Shown: positions 55,662 to 64,000, numbered from the stretch's first letter. The stretch: 64,000 nucleotides of DNA from Halosaccharopolyspora lacisalsi (GCF_014137975.1 NZ_JACGWZ010000002.1:62001-126000); one strand, 5' to 3'. Program-made: numbers and translations. The notes: a model not told the origin generated them from the sequence alone.

Positions 55662-57079
55662 GTCCGACCAAGCTCGTCGCCCACGGCAGGGAGGTGATCG
55701 AACCTTCCGGCGGGACATCGGTGCCCGTGTCAGGGGGGTTCGACGACTCCGTGGCCAACCGGCGCTTCGCGCGGCTGAGTCCGGTGTTGACCCTGCCCCT
55801 GCTCGATACGTTCGCGTTGACCGTGCTGGTCCTGTCGGTGGGACCGAGCGTTCGTTTCGGTGCGTACTACGTGCCCGCCGTGCTGGTGCTGTTGGCCGCC
55901 GAGGGACAGCACCGCCTGCGGATCTGCCTGCGTGTCGGCGAGCAGGTGCCGCGCGTCGCCACCGCGGCGACACTGCCGCTGGTCGTGCTGCTGCCGTGGG
56001 GGCCGGCGGGGCCGATCGCGTTGCTGGGGCTCCTCGCGACCGCCGTGATCATTGTGCTGCGCAGCACGGCGTGCCAGGTGCTCCGGGTGCTGCACCGGCG
56101 CGGTCGGTTGCTCCAGCCGGTGGTGCTGCTGGGCGCGGACCCGAGGGCGGTGGAGATCGCCGAGCTGCTCGAGCGGCATCCCGAACTGGGATTGCGCCCG
56201 TGCGGTTTCCTGGATCGGCTCGGCGGTGCGCCCGCGGAGTCCTTGCTGGCGGACCCCTCCGAGCTGCCCGAGGTGATCGTCCGGCACGGCATCGCGCGTG
56301 TCCTCGTGTGCGACCCCGCGATGAGCGAGGCGGAGCTGACGTCGCTGCTGCGCTCCTGCCGTTCGTCGGCCGTCGACGTGTGCCTGGTGCCGCGACTGGC
56401 CGAGCTGGGGATGGCGGTCCCGCACGGTCGTCTCGACGAGGTGTGGGGGATCCCCCTCGTACCGCTGCGCCGGTGGGGGTGTGCGGGGCCGGGTGCCTGT
56501 GCCAAACGCGTCTTCGACCTGCTGATGGGAGCCGTACTGGTTACGGTGACGGCGCCGGTGACGCTGTTGCTCGCGGGCGCGATCCGGCTCCGCGGTGGTG
56601 CGGTGTTCTTCCGCCAGCTGCGAGTCACCGGCACCGGGGCGATGACCTCGGTCGTCAAGCTGCGCACCGTCGACAGCGGCGGCGGGGGCTGGAGCGTCTC
56701 CCCGCAGCACTGCACCCGGCTGGGGCGGTGGTTGCGCGTCACGCACTTCGACGAGCTGCCCCAACTGGTGCACGTGGTGCGGGCGGAGATGTCCCTGGTG
56801 GGGCCGCGCCCGGAACGTCCCCGCTACGCCGAGCGCTTCGCTCGGGAGATCCCGCACTACGCCGACCGGCATCGGATGCTCGGGGGAATGACGGGCTGGG
56901 CGCAGGTGCACGGCCTGCACGGAGACACCTCGATCGCCGAGCGGGCGCGGTTCGACAACCAGTACATCGAGTACTGGTCGCCGTGGTTGGACGTGGTGAT
57001 CGTGATGCGAACGCTGATGATCGTGGCGGGCGCGGTGCTGCGGTGCCGCGCTCCCGCCGTGGGAGGAGGAAAACGGTGA
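55658..57079 (+). CDS. Polyprenyl-phosphate glycosyl-1-phosphate transferase (initiating sugar transferase)
   Basis: 473 residues. The N-terminal half carries four predicted membrane helices (about 40-130) and a CoA_binding_3/Rossmann-like domain (VVLLGADPRAVEIAELLERH). The C-terminal half is the bacterial sugar-transferase catalytic domain: CAKRVFDLLMGAVLVTVTAP, GGAVFFRQLRVTG, THFDELPQLVHVVRAEMSLV and GPRPERPRYAERFA. Such enzymes load the first sugar-phosphate onto undecaprenyl phosphate at the inner membrane. The usual KFRTM motif reads VKLRTV, a mild variant. It starts exopolysaccharide repeat-unit assembly. Confidence 0.9.
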   Translation: MSPTKLVAHGREVIEPSGGTSVPVSGGFDDSVANRRFARLSPVLTLPLLDTFALTVLVLSVGPSVRFGAYYVPAVLVLLAAEGQHRLRICLRVGEQVPRVATAATLPLVVLLPWGPAGPIALLGLLATAVIIVLRSTACQVLRVLHRRGRLLQPVVLLGADPRAVEIAELLERHPELGLRPCGFLDRLGGAPAESLLADPSELPEVIVRHGIARVLVCDPAMSEAELTSLLRSCRSSAVDVCLVPRLAELGMAVPHGRLDEVWGIPLVPLRRWGCAGPGACAKRVFDLLMGAVLVTVTAPVTLLLAGAIRLRGGAVFFRQLRVTGTGAMTSVVKLRTVDSGGGGWSVSPQHCTRLGRWLRVTHFDELPQLVHVVRAEMSLVGPRPERPRYAERFAREIPHYADRHRMLGGMTGWAQVHGLHGDTSIAERARFDNQYIEYWSPWLDVVIVMRTLMIVAGAVLRCRAPAVGGGKR

Positions 57080-58230
57080 GAGTACTGCATGTGATCACGG
57101 GCCTGGGCGTGGGCGGTGCCGAACTGCAGTTGCGTTCGATACTGCGGTGCACGCGCCACGACGCCGAGGTGGTCGCACTGTACAACCCCGGCGCCGTCGC
57201 CGACATGATCCTCGACGACGGCTTCCGCGTGCACGACCTGGGCATGACGAGGAACACGCAGCTCTCGGCGGTGCTGCGGTTGCGCGATCTCATCCGGCGC
57301 GGCGACTACGACGTGGTCCACGTGCACCTGTACCGGGCGTGCGTGTACGGGCGGATCGCCGCGAAGATGGCCGGTGGGCGGACCGTGGTCACCACCGAGC
57401 ACTCCATCGGTGAGACGCACCTGGAACGCCGCCGCATGACCCTCGGAGTGCGCGGGTTGTACCTCGGTACCGAGCTGTGCTCGGACGCCACGATCGCGGT
57501 GTCGGACACGGTGGCCGAACGGCTGGTGAACTGGGGAGTGCCCTCCCGCAAGATCACGGTGATTCCCAACGGCGTCGATTTCGACCGGGTCGCCTTCGAT
57601 CCCGATGCCCGGGCGCGGATCCGCGAGGAGTTCGGCATCCCCACCCGGTCCAGTCTCATCGGTGTGCTCGGGCGGCTGGATCCGAACAAGCGCTTCGACC
57701 TGGTCATCGAGGCCGCGGCCCCGCTGCTGCGTTCCGGGGCACGGTTGCTGATCGTCGGAGACGGTCCCGACCGCGATCGGCTGGAGCGGCTGACGAGGGA
57801 GCACGGTGTCGTCGATCAGGTTGTTTTCGCCGGTCAACGTCACGACGTGGCGGCGATCCTGTCGGCTCTGGACCTGTTCTTGGCCCCTTCGCGGCAGGAG
57901 ACCTTCGGACTCTCCGTGCTGGAGGCGTTGGCCAACGGTGTGGTGGCGCTGTACACGACCTGTCCGGCCCTGGCCGACGTCGAGACCGACCGGGCGCGCC
58001 AGGTACCCGGCACTGCCGAGGATCTGCGTCGCGAGATCGCCACCGAGCTGACGAGTGTGCGGCCACGCACGGAAGAGCCCGCAGTCCGCGAGCGGTACGG
58101 CATCGAGGCGGTCACCGGCAGGATCGACGACCTCTACGAGCGGCTGCGGGAGCGACGCGAACAGTCCACCACGGGGACGTCTCCGGCCCCGAGCGACCGA
58201 ACCACCGAACGTACGGGAGGCCGAGAATGA
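57076..58230 (+). CDS. Glycosyltransferase family 4 (GT-B)
   Basis: 384 residues from a GTG at 57076, overlapping the previous stop, with GGAGGA upstream. The N-domain reads RVLHVITGLGVGGAELQLRS. The C-domain has IGVLGRLDPNKRFDLVIEAA, LLIVGDGPDRDRLERL and the EX7E-type motif PSRQETFGLSVLEALANGVV. It retains configuration when adding a sugar from a nucleotide donor. Second transferase of the repeat-unit pathway. Confidence 0.9.
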   Translation: MRVLHVITGLGVGGAELQLRSILRCTRHDAEVVALYNPGAVADMILDDGFRVHDLGMTRNTQLSAVLRLRDLIRRGDYDVVHVHLYRACVYGRIAAKMAGGRTVVTTEHSIGETHLERRRMTLGVRGLYLGTELCSDATIAVSDTVAERLVNWGVPSRKITVIPNGVDFDRVAFDPDARARIREEFGIPTRSSLIGVLGRLDPNKRFDLVIEAAAPLLRSGARLLIVGDGPDRDRLERLTREHGVVDQVVFAGQRHDVAAILSALDLFLAPSRQETFGLSVLEALANGVVALYTTCPALADVETDRARQVPGTAEDLRREIATELTSVRPRTEEPAVRERYGIEAVTGRIDDLYERLRERREQSTTGTSPAPSDRTTERTGGRE

Positions 58231-59216
58231 GAGCACTGGTCACGGGAGCCGCGGGATTCATCGGGTCGCACCTGACCGAACAGCTGCTCGCCGACGAACA
58301 CAGCGTCGTCGGTCTCGACGATCTCAGCACGGGAGCTCACGAGAACCTGGCACCGGTGCTGGGGCGGAGCCGGTTTCGCCTGGTACGAGGCACGATCCTG
58401 GACTCCGAGACCGTCGACGAGCTGGTCAGCGGTGTGGACGTGGTCTTTCACATGGCCGCCGCCGTCGGCGCGTTCGTCATCCGCGACCGCGCGCGCGAGA
58501 GCCTGATGACCAACATCCACGGCACCGAGAACGTCCTGGCCGCCGCGCATCGACACGGTGCCCGCCTGCTGCTGGCCTCCACCAGCGAAATCTACGGCAA
58601 GAACTCCACGGTCGGTCTCGGCGAGGACGACGACCGCGTCGTCGGCTCCCCGTTGAAGTCCCGCTGGTCCTATTCGGAGGCCAAGGCCATCGACGAGAGC
58701 CTCACCGACTGCTACGTACGCGAGTCCGGGCTGGGCGCGGTGATCGTGCGGTTGTTCAACACCGTCGGTCCTCGCCAGACCGGTCGCTACGGGATGGTGG
58801 TGCCGAGGTTCGTGCGGCAGGCGCTCGACGGCTCCCCGCTGACCGTCTTCGGTACCGGTGAGCAGGTGCGCTGCTTCTGTCACGTGCACGACGTGGTGCC
58901 GGCACTGATCCGGTTGGCGACCCTGCCCCGAGCGAACGGGCTGGCGGTGAACCTGGGCAACAGCAGCCAAGTCACGATCTCCGAACTGGCCGCGCGGGTG
59001 ATCGCGCTGACCGGTTCGACCAGCTCCGTCGAGTACGTGCCCTACGAGGAGGCCTACGGGTCCGGCTACGAGGACATGCTGCTCCGGGTGCCGGACTGCT
59101 CCCGGGCGCGGGAACTCATCGGATTCCGGCCGGTCCGGGACCTGGACGAGATCATCACCACCGTCGTCGACGACCAGCTCCTCGGTCGCCGCTCCCGGAC
59201 AGCCGCGGTGTCGTGA
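58227..59216 (+). CDS. NAD-dependent sugar-nucleotide epimerase/dehydratase
   Basis: A 329-residue extended SDR enzyme: MRALVTGAAGFIGSHLTEQL (GxxGxxG), VVFHMAAAVGAFV, LLASTSEIYGKN and the YxxxK motif WSYSEAKAIDES, followed by VRLFNTVGPRQTGRYGMVVP. Close in pattern to UDP-glucuronate decarboxylase/GalE-like enzymes. It would modify the UDP-uronate made by the dehydrogenase encoded upstream (epimerisation or decarboxylation). It overlaps the GT4 stop by four bases. Confidence 0.88.
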   Translation: MRALVTGAAGFIGSHLTEQLLADEHSVVGLDDLSTGAHENLAPVLGRSRFRLVRGTILDSETVDELVSGVDVVFHMAAAVGAFVIRDRARESLMTNIHGTENVLAAAHRHGARLLLASTSEIYGKNSTVGLGEDDDRVVGSPLKSRWSYSEAKAIDESLTDCYVRESGLGAVIVRLFNTVGPRQTGRYGMVVPRFVRQALDGSPLTVFGTGEQVRCFCHVHDVVPALIRLATLPRANGLAVNLGNSSQVTISELAARVIALTGSTSSVEYVPYEEAYGSGYEDMLLRVPDCSRARELIGFRPVRDLDEIITTVVDDQLLGRRSRTAAVS

Positions 59217-59222
59217 CGGGCC

Positions 59223-60368
59223 ATGGTGAAGAAGGCGAGGACGGCGGAGCGCGAAGCGGTACCGCGGCGAGCCGCACGGTGGCCGCGGAAGCGTCGCCAC
59301 CTGCTCGGCTCGGCCTACCTGCTGCTGCTGCTGGGGTGCGCGCTGCTGCTGGTGGCGCTCAGCCTGACACCGGCGCCCGCACCGACCTCGCAGCGTCAGA
59401 CCCTGGTGGTGGGGGCCCTGCCGTTCTGGAACATCGGTGGTGGCACCGAAACACTGGTGACGCACCGGGAGAGCGTCAACGGCGTGTCGCCGTGGATGTA
59501 CGGGATCGGCCCCAACGGAGGGATCACCACCCAGTACTCCCCCGAGGACTCCGACAAGGTGGATCGCAACCTGAGCAGGTTGCGGGACGCCGGGCTGCCG
59601 GTCATGCCCACGCTGGCCAACATCACCGAGGGGCGGTGGGCCTACGAGCCCGTCGCGCGGATGCTGCACGACCCGGAGTTGATGCGTCGACACGTGGCCG
59701 GCATCGTCTCCCTGGTCCAGCGAGAGGGCTACAACGGCATCGACATCGACTACGAGGACCTGCGCGCCCGCGATCGCGACGCCTTCACGGGGTTCATCAC
59801 CCTGCTGGCCGAGCGGTTGCACGCAGTGGACAAGAAGCTCTCGGTCGCGCTGTTCGCCAAGACCACCGATGCCGGCTACGACGAGCGCAACGTGGCGCAG
59901 GACTACGCGGCGATCGGCCGGGTCGCCGACCAGGTCAGGTTGATGGGCTACGACTACCACTGGTCCACGTCGGAACCGGGTGCGGTGGCGCCCGTCGGAT
60001 GGGTTCGCGACGTCCTGGACTACGCCAAGACCAGGATCCCGCCGGACAAGATCGTGCTCGGCGTTCCCCTCTACGGCTACGACTGGGTCGATGGGCACGG
60101 CGAGTCGGTCACGTGGTTGGAAGCTTTTCGGCTGGCCACCGAGCACGGGGCGAAAGTGCGCTACGACCGGGACCGCCAAGCACCGTGGTTTCGCTACACC
60201 GACGAGAAGGGGCGCGAGCATGAAGTGTGGTTCGAGAACGCGGCGAGTTCACGAGCCAAGTTCGAGGCAGTTCGGGCAGCGGGAATCCGCGGTGTGTACC
60301 TGTGGATGTACGGCCACGAGGACGTGGGGATGTGGCCCGCGCTGCGCGACACCCTGCCGGTCGGTTAG
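59223..60368 (+). CDS. Membrane-anchored glycoside hydrolase family 18 protein
   Basis: 381 residues. A basic N-terminus (KKARTAEREAVPRRAARWPR) is followed by a transmembrane anchor at about 28-48, placing the catalytic domain outside the membrane. The GH18 motif is YNGIDIDYEDLRARD, with D174, D176 and acid E178. Further family strands are VRLMGYDYHWSTSEPG, IVLGVPLYGYDWVDG and GVYLWMYGHEDVGMW. GH18 enzymes cleave beta-1,4-GlcNAc linkages by substrate assistance. Beside a CE4 deacetylase and a processive GT2 it suggests a GlcNAc-containing polymer whose length is edited outside the membrane. Confidence 0.88.
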   Translation: MVKKARTAEREAVPRRAARWPRKRRHLLGSAYLLLLLGCALLLVALSLTPAPAPTSQRQTLVVGALPFWNIGGGTETLVTHRESVNGVSPWMYGIGPNGGITTQYSPEDSDKVDRNLSRLRDAGLPVMPTLANITEGRWAYEPVARMLHDPELMRRHVAGIVSLVQREGYNGIDIDYEDLRARDRDAFTGFITLLAERLHAVDKKLSVALFAKTTDAGYDERNVAQDYAAIGRVADQVRLMGYDYHWSTSEPGAVAPVGWVRDVLDYAKTRIPPDKIVLGVPLYGYDWVDGHGESVTWLEAFRLATEHGAKVRYDRDRQAPWFRYTDEKGREHEVWFENAASSRAKFEAVRAAGIRGVYLWMYGHEDVGMWPALRDTLPVG

Positions 60369-60401
60369 TCCGCGCCGCGGCGACGCACGAGGAGTGCTGT
60401 C

Positions 60402-61742
60402 GTGATTCCGTGGTGGGTGCTGGCCGTGCTCGTGGTCGGGGCCAACTTCACACTGTGGGGCTCGGTCGGGGCGGTGCGGCTGGTCGAGAGCCTCGTGCGG
60501 CGCGCCGGAGAGCGGGTGCCGCAGCGCGCCGTGGGCCCGGGTGCGGCCTCCAAATCCGGAATGCGAGTGCTGCGCTCCGAGGAGCGTGCACCCGGCGGAG
60601 GCGCCAAATCGGTCGACGTCGGTGACGTGGCGGTGCTCATCGCCGCGCACAACGAGCGCGTGGTGATCCAGGACAGCATCCGCTCCGTGCTGCGCCTGGT
60701 ACCTCCCAAAAACGTCCACGTCGTCTCCGACGGGTCCAGCGACCACACCTACAAGTTGGCGCGGCGCGCCGGTGCCAAGGTGATCCGCACTCGCAAGAAC
60801 GTCGGCAAGGCCGGTGCCCTGCAGGAGGCGATCGAGCGGTTCAGGCTGGTCGACAGGTTCCGGGTCGTGATGCTGCTGGATGCAGACACCAAGGTCGACG
60901 CGAACTACTTCGCCTCCGCGCTGCCGATGTTCGACGACGCGCGCGTGGTGGCCGTGGCCGGATGCGTGCAAACGGCCTGGCGGCGTCGTGGCCTGTCGTT
61001 GATGGGCAAGCTGTTGGCGTGTCACCGCGAGCGCATCTACGCGCTGACGCAGTACCTGCTCAAGTTCGGACAGACCTGGTCGCGGTTCAACGCGACCCAC
61101 ATCGTGCCGGGGTTCGCCAGCCTGTATCGCACCGAGGTGCTCCCGCACATCGAGATGAACCCGCCCGGCCTGGTCATCGAGGATTTCAACATGACCTTCG
61201 AGGTCTACCAGAAGAAACTCGGCAAGGTCGGTTTCACGCCGTCGGCCGTCGCGGTCACCCAGGACCCCGACAACCTTCGCGACTACGTGCGTCAGACCCG
61301 GCGGTGGGCACTCGGACTGTGGCAGACCGTCCGACGGCATCCGCCCCGGGCCAACCTGTTCACGCTCATGCTCACCCTGCTGCTCCTGGAGCTGTTGACC
61401 AGCAGTTTCCTGATTCTGCTGGTGCCGGTCATCCTGGTGGCACTGACGGTGCCCCAGTTGCTCGTGGGCGTGCCGGGGATGAGCGGACTGCACGCCTTCA
61501 TGGCCGCACATTTCAGCCTCGGATCACTGATGTTCGGAGTGCTGCTGCCCGACATCGTGCTGACCTGCGGCGTGGCGCTGTTCCAGCGGCGCCCCCGCTT
61601 TCTGCTCTTCGGAGCCTTCTTCCTGGCGCTGCGGGTGCTCGACTCGGTGTTGTCGCTGCAGGCGCTGGCTCGCGCGTGGTCGCTGTCGACGGGGCGGTGG
61701 CGCAGCCCCGGTCGTCGGGCGATCGGGACGGGAAAGATGTGA
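60402..61742 (+). CDS. Processive family 2 glycosyltransferase with membrane helices
   Basis: 446 residues from a GTG at 60402 (GAGGAG upstream). One N-terminal helix, a GT-A domain with VAVLIAAHNERVVIQDSIRS, VVSDGSSDHTYKLAR, VMLLDADTKVD (DxD), VIEDFNMTFEVYQK (catalytic Asp), and the QxxRW motif in RQTRRWALGLWQ. Three or more C-terminal helices follow (LMLTLLLLELLTSSFLILLV). The D, DxD, D, QxxRW set marks polymer synthases such as cellulose, hyaluronan or poly-GlcNAc synthases. It is the probable polymerase of the cluster. Confidence 0.9.
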   Translation: MIPWWVLAVLVVGANFTLWGSVGAVRLVESLVRRAGERVPQRAVGPGAASKSGMRVLRSEERAPGGGAKSVDVGDVAVLIAAHNERVVIQDSIRSVLRLVPPKNVHVVSDGSSDHTYKLARRAGAKVIRTRKNVGKAGALQEAIERFRLVDRFRVVMLLDADTKVDANYFASALPMFDDARVVAVAGCVQTAWRRRGLSLMGKLLACHRERIYALTQYLLKFGQTWSRFNATHIVPGFASLYRTEVLPHIEMNPPGLVIEDFNMTFEVYQKKLGKVGFTPSAVAVTQDPDNLRDYVRQTRRWALGLWQTVRRHPPRANLFTLMLTLLLLELLTSSFLILLVPVILVALTVPQLLVGVPGMSGLHAFMAAHFSLGSLMFGVLLPDIVLTCGVALFQRRPRFLLFGAFFLALRVLDSVLSLQALARAWSLSTGRWRSPGRRAIGTGKM

Positions 61743-61802
61743 AAGCGCTGGTGACAGAGCTTTCACGCGGACAAACCGAGCCGTTTGGGGGACAGTGGAC
61801 GG

Positions 61803-62504
61803 GTGGATGTGTTGCGGGTGCTACTGGTGGACGACCACCGGATGCTGACCGAGGCCCTGAGTGCCCGCCTCTCGGCGACTCCGGACCTGTGGGTGGTCGG
61901 CTGCTGCGTACCCGGCGACCCCGGTCTGCCCGAAACCGTCGGCCGGTTGCGCCCGGACATTCTCCTGATCGATACGCAGTCGCTGGGTACGACCTCGGGT
62001 GAGGTGTTGGAAAGAGTGGTACAGGCACGGCCGTCGATACGGCTCGTGGTGCTCACGGCCGGGTACGACGCCGCTCGCGCCGTCGATGCCGCCCGTGCCG
62101 GTGTCACCGCTTGGATCCCCAAGGAACACGGCATCGAGGAGCTCATCGCCGTCCTGCGCGGTGTCCGCAGGGATTACGGATGGTTCCCGCCCCAGGTGCT
62201 CGGCGCGGTGCTGCGCGAGTTGCGCAACGACGTGCGGCAAGCGCGGGAGCAGTCCGGTCCGCTGGACGTGCTCAGCGACCGGGAACGGGAGGTGCTGCTG
62301 GGCATGGTGGCCGGTAAACGCGGCGGGCAGATCGCCGAGGATCTGGTGATTTCGAGTCAGACGGTACGCACGCACACTCGGAGCATCCTGACGAAACTTC
62401 GAGTGCACAGTCAGCTCGAGGCGGTCAGCGTCGCCTGCGCGGCCGGCCTGCGCGGGCCTCGTGAGCAGCTGTGTGCCACCGACGGGTCGACGGTTACGCG
62501 GTGA
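61803..62504 (+). CDS. LuxR-type response regulator
   Basis: 233 residues from a GTG at 61803 (a TTG at 61785 adds six). The receiver domain has LRVLLVDDHRMLTEALSARL (acidic pair), the phospho-acceptor in ILLIDTQSLG, and the lysine in TAWIPKEHG. The C-terminal LuxR helix-turn-helix is LSDREREVLLGMVAGKRGGQ, then VISSQTVRTHTRSILTKLRV. No histidine kinase is adjacent. It overlaps the following glycosyltransferase by four bases, so it is expressed with the exopolysaccharide genes and may control them. Confidence 0.88.
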   Translation: MDVLRVLLVDDHRMLTEALSARLSATPDLWVVGCCVPGDPGLPETVGRLRPDILLIDTQSLGTTSGEVLERVVQARPSIRLVVLTAGYDAARAVDAARAGVTAWIPKEHGIEELIAVLRGVRRDYGWFPPQVLGAVLRELRNDVRQAREQSGPLDVLSDREREVLLGMVAGKRGGQIAEDLVISSQTVRTHTRSILTKLRVHSQLEAVSVACAAGLRGPREQLCATDGSTVTR

Positions 62505-63658
62505 CTCGCCGGCGCAGACAAGTGGCCACCGTCATCACCCGTCTCGAGGGTGGTGCGGGAGTGCTGGCGCTGCGCGGTGCCCGTGCCCTGGACGCGGCCA
62601 GTCATCGCGTGACGATCATTACGGGGAGCGGGGGGCGACTCCTCCGGGAGGCCGCCTCCTGCGGCCTGGAGACCGTGGTCGAGCCGGCGTTGTGTGCCCC
62701 CATCGCGCCGTGGCACGACCTGAAGGCGTTGCGGAACCTGACCACGTTGTTCGCGCGGCGCGGCTTCGACGTCGTGCACACGCACTGCGCGAAAGCCGGG
62801 GCGGTGGGACGGCTGGCCGCGCACCGAACGGGAGTGCCCCGAATCGTGCACACGTTTCACGGTTTTCCGTTCCACCCTTTTCAGTCGGCGTTGCGCCACC
62901 GTGGCTACATCGCCGTCGAACGCGGACTGGGCTCGATCACCGATCTCGCGCTCGGTGTGGGCGCGGGAGTGACCGTCGAGGCCGTGCGGCGGGCACTCGT
63001 GCCACCGGAGCGCATCCGCACCATCGGCGTGGCCGTCGATCCGGAGGCGCCGGAGGCCACCGACCCGGCCCGCCGCAGTGCCCGCCGTGCGCTGGACGTT
63101 CCCGAGGCGACCACTGTGGTCGGCGCGGTCGGGAGAGTGACTTACCAGAAGGCACCGGAGGACTTCGTGCACGCGTTGCGTGCCCTGGCACGGTCGAACG
63201 TGATGGGGGTGTGGGTGGGTGGTGGTGAACTCGCCGGTGAGGTGCGCCGGCTGGCCGCACGGGTACTACCGCGGGGGAGCCTGCTGATCACCGGCGACCG
63301 CACCGACGTCACCGAGCTGCTTCCCGCCTTCGACGTCTTCGCTCTGCCGAGCCGCTACGAGGGACTGCCGCTGGCGGTCGTGGAAGCTATGGTCAGCGGA
63401 GTTCCCGTCGTGGCCACGGCGGTCAACGCCGTGAGTGATGCCGTGCTCCCCGGTGAAACCGGGTTGCTGGTGCCTCCCGGCCGTCCGGACCTGCTGGCCG
63501 GGGCGGTCGCTCACCTTCTCGACCATCCCCACGAGGCCGCCAGGATGGCCGCGGCGGCACGTGCCCGGGTACGTCCCCACCACACCGCCTCGACGCTGGC
63601 CGAGGCGCTGACCGCGGCCTACCAGCCGGTCTTCACCCCGCACGTCAACGCTGCATGA
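62501..63658 (+). CDS. Glycosyltransferase family 4 (GT-B)
   Basis: 385 residues from a GTG at 62501 overlapping the regulator stop. Features: VATVITRLEGGAGVLALRGA, VVHTHCAKAGAVGRLAAHRT, IVHTFHGFPFHPFQSALRHR (the HGxxFH segment typical of undecaprenyl-linked repeat-unit GTs), GAVGRVTYQKAPEDF and the EX7E-type motif PSRYEGLPLAVVEAMVSGVP. It adds a further sugar to the lipid-linked unit. No gene is visible between it and 63835. Confidence 0.88.
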   Translation: MTRRRRQVATVITRLEGGAGVLALRGARALDAASHRVTIITGSGGRLLREAASCGLETVVEPALCAPIAPWHDLKALRNLTTLFARRGFDVVHTHCAKAGAVGRLAAHRTGVPRIVHTFHGFPFHPFQSALRHRGYIAVERGLGSITDLALGVGAGVTVEAVRRALVPPERIRTIGVAVDPEAPEATDPARRSARRALDVPEATTVVGAVGRVTYQKAPEDFVHALRALARSNVMGVWVGGGELAGEVRRLAARVLPRGSLLITGDRTDVTELLPAFDVFALPSRYEGLPLAVVEAMVSGVPVVATAVNAVSDAVLPGETGLLVPPGRPDLLAGAVAHLLDHPHEAARMAAAARARVRPHHTASTLAEALTAAYQPVFTPHVNAA

Positions 63659-63834
63659 CCGATTTTCGCACCGCACGAACTATTGGTATCGATCAATGTG
63701 GAGGGATCCGCTCGATAGCGCGAACGATCCGGAAAACAGTGCCGAGCAAGCAACGCAACCTCCTGTCCGAACGACTCGAGAAGTAGCAACGACAGCCACG
63801 ACAGAGGTCGACGACCTCGCGCAAGGGGCCGACG

Positions 63835-64000
63835 ATGGTGGAGTTGATAGTGGGTGACGGTCACACGATCTTCGTGGAGGCGCTCGTGTCCGTGCTTCCC
63901 CAGCAGGGTTTCGACGTGCTGGGGACCGCGAGCAGTCTCGACGAGACCGTCGCGGCGGTCCGGCGGCACAAGCCCGACGTGTGCCTGCTCGACCGCCACC
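63835..64000 (+). CDS. Response regulator receiver domain (cut by window end)
   Basis: An ATG at 63835 with AAGGGG upstream begins MVELIVGDGHTIFVEALVSV, and at the very edge VCLLDRH holds the phospho-acceptor Asp. Only 55 residues are inside the window. It resembles the receiver of the regulator at 61803, so it is probably a second NarL/LuxR-type regulator of the exopolysaccharide cluster. Confidence 0.75.
   Translation, partial: MVELIVGDGHTIFVEALVSVLPQQGFDVLGTASSLDETVAAVRRHKPDVCLLDRH

Overview
The window is high-GC DNA with strong GC3 bias, many GTG starts, 4-bp ATGA/GTGA gene overlaps and actinobacterial families (DUF574 methyltransferase, DUF5313, KorAB, an F420-type luciferase-like oxidoreductase, an ECF41 sigma factor, MocR). 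It is chromosomal sequence from a filamentous actinomycete, most plausibly Pseudonocardiales (Actinopolyspora or Saccharopolyspora-like). The genus is a guess from gene style only.

Layout. (1) 1-12.4 kb: myo-inositol catabolism. A minus-strand operon (iolC, an aldolase-like (beta/alpha)8 gene, iolB, iolD, mmsA/iolA, a class V PLP enzyme) faces away from a GntR regulator, an IolE/IolI-type TIM-barrel gene and iolG; a second inositol dehydrogenase-like gene is cut by the left edge. (2) 12.4-17.3 kb: a secreted peptidoglycan-binding protein, an erythromycin-esterase-like protein, a DUF574 methyltransferase, and wreckage of an IS5-type transposase, a NUDIX gene and an M23 peptidase, including a perfect 44-bp palindrome. 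(3) 17.3-21.2 kb: a lower-GC graveyard of polymorphic-toxin parts (Rhs core, HNH/EHHH-type nuclease tails) with three Imm50-like immunity genes (one broken), a small unknown gene coupled to one of them, and an IS5 remnant. (4) 21.6-33.2 kb: what looks like two tandem integrations at a tRNA-Pro(GGG) gene. Copies of the tRNA 3' end lie at 21.65 and 25.29 kb, the intact tRNA is at 33.1 kb, and broken tyrosine-integrase copies lie just left of the latter two. Cargo is an ECF41 sigma factor with its carboxymuconolactone-decarboxylase partner, and a peptide-type ABC transporter with a permease-ATPase fusion.

(5) 33.2-40.6 kb: small conserved proteins, then a reductive pyrimidine/hydantoin degradation operon (ureidopropionase-like amidase, class III aminotransferase, dihydropyrimidinase, F420-type oxidoreductase) divergent from a MocR regulator. 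(6) 40.8-47.7 kb: small membrane protein, methyltransferases, a 5-oxoprolinase operon pxpABC in which all three genes are frameshifted, and an orphan NMT1/SsuA-like lipoprotein coupled to a methyltransferase. (7) 47.7-50.7 kb: korAB, 2-oxoglutarate:ferredoxin oxidoreductase. (8) 50.9 kb to the right edge: an exopolysaccharide cluster (CE4 deacetylase, UDP-sugar dehydrogenase, ATP-grasp enzyme, FAD enzyme, polyprenyl-phosphate sugar transferase, glycosyltransferases, epimerase, membrane-anchored GH18, processive GT2, two response regulators).

The most promising candidates for undescribed biology are the ATP-grasp/FAD pair inside an exopolysaccharide operon that also carries a split PgaB-like deacetylase/GH18 set, the F420-type enzyme occupying the dihydropyrimidine-dehydrogenase position, and the unknown gene beside Imm50. 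Several single-base frameshifts fall in or beside G-runs and could be sequencing errors; this is stated where relevant. All family assignments come from reading motifs by eye; no database search was run.
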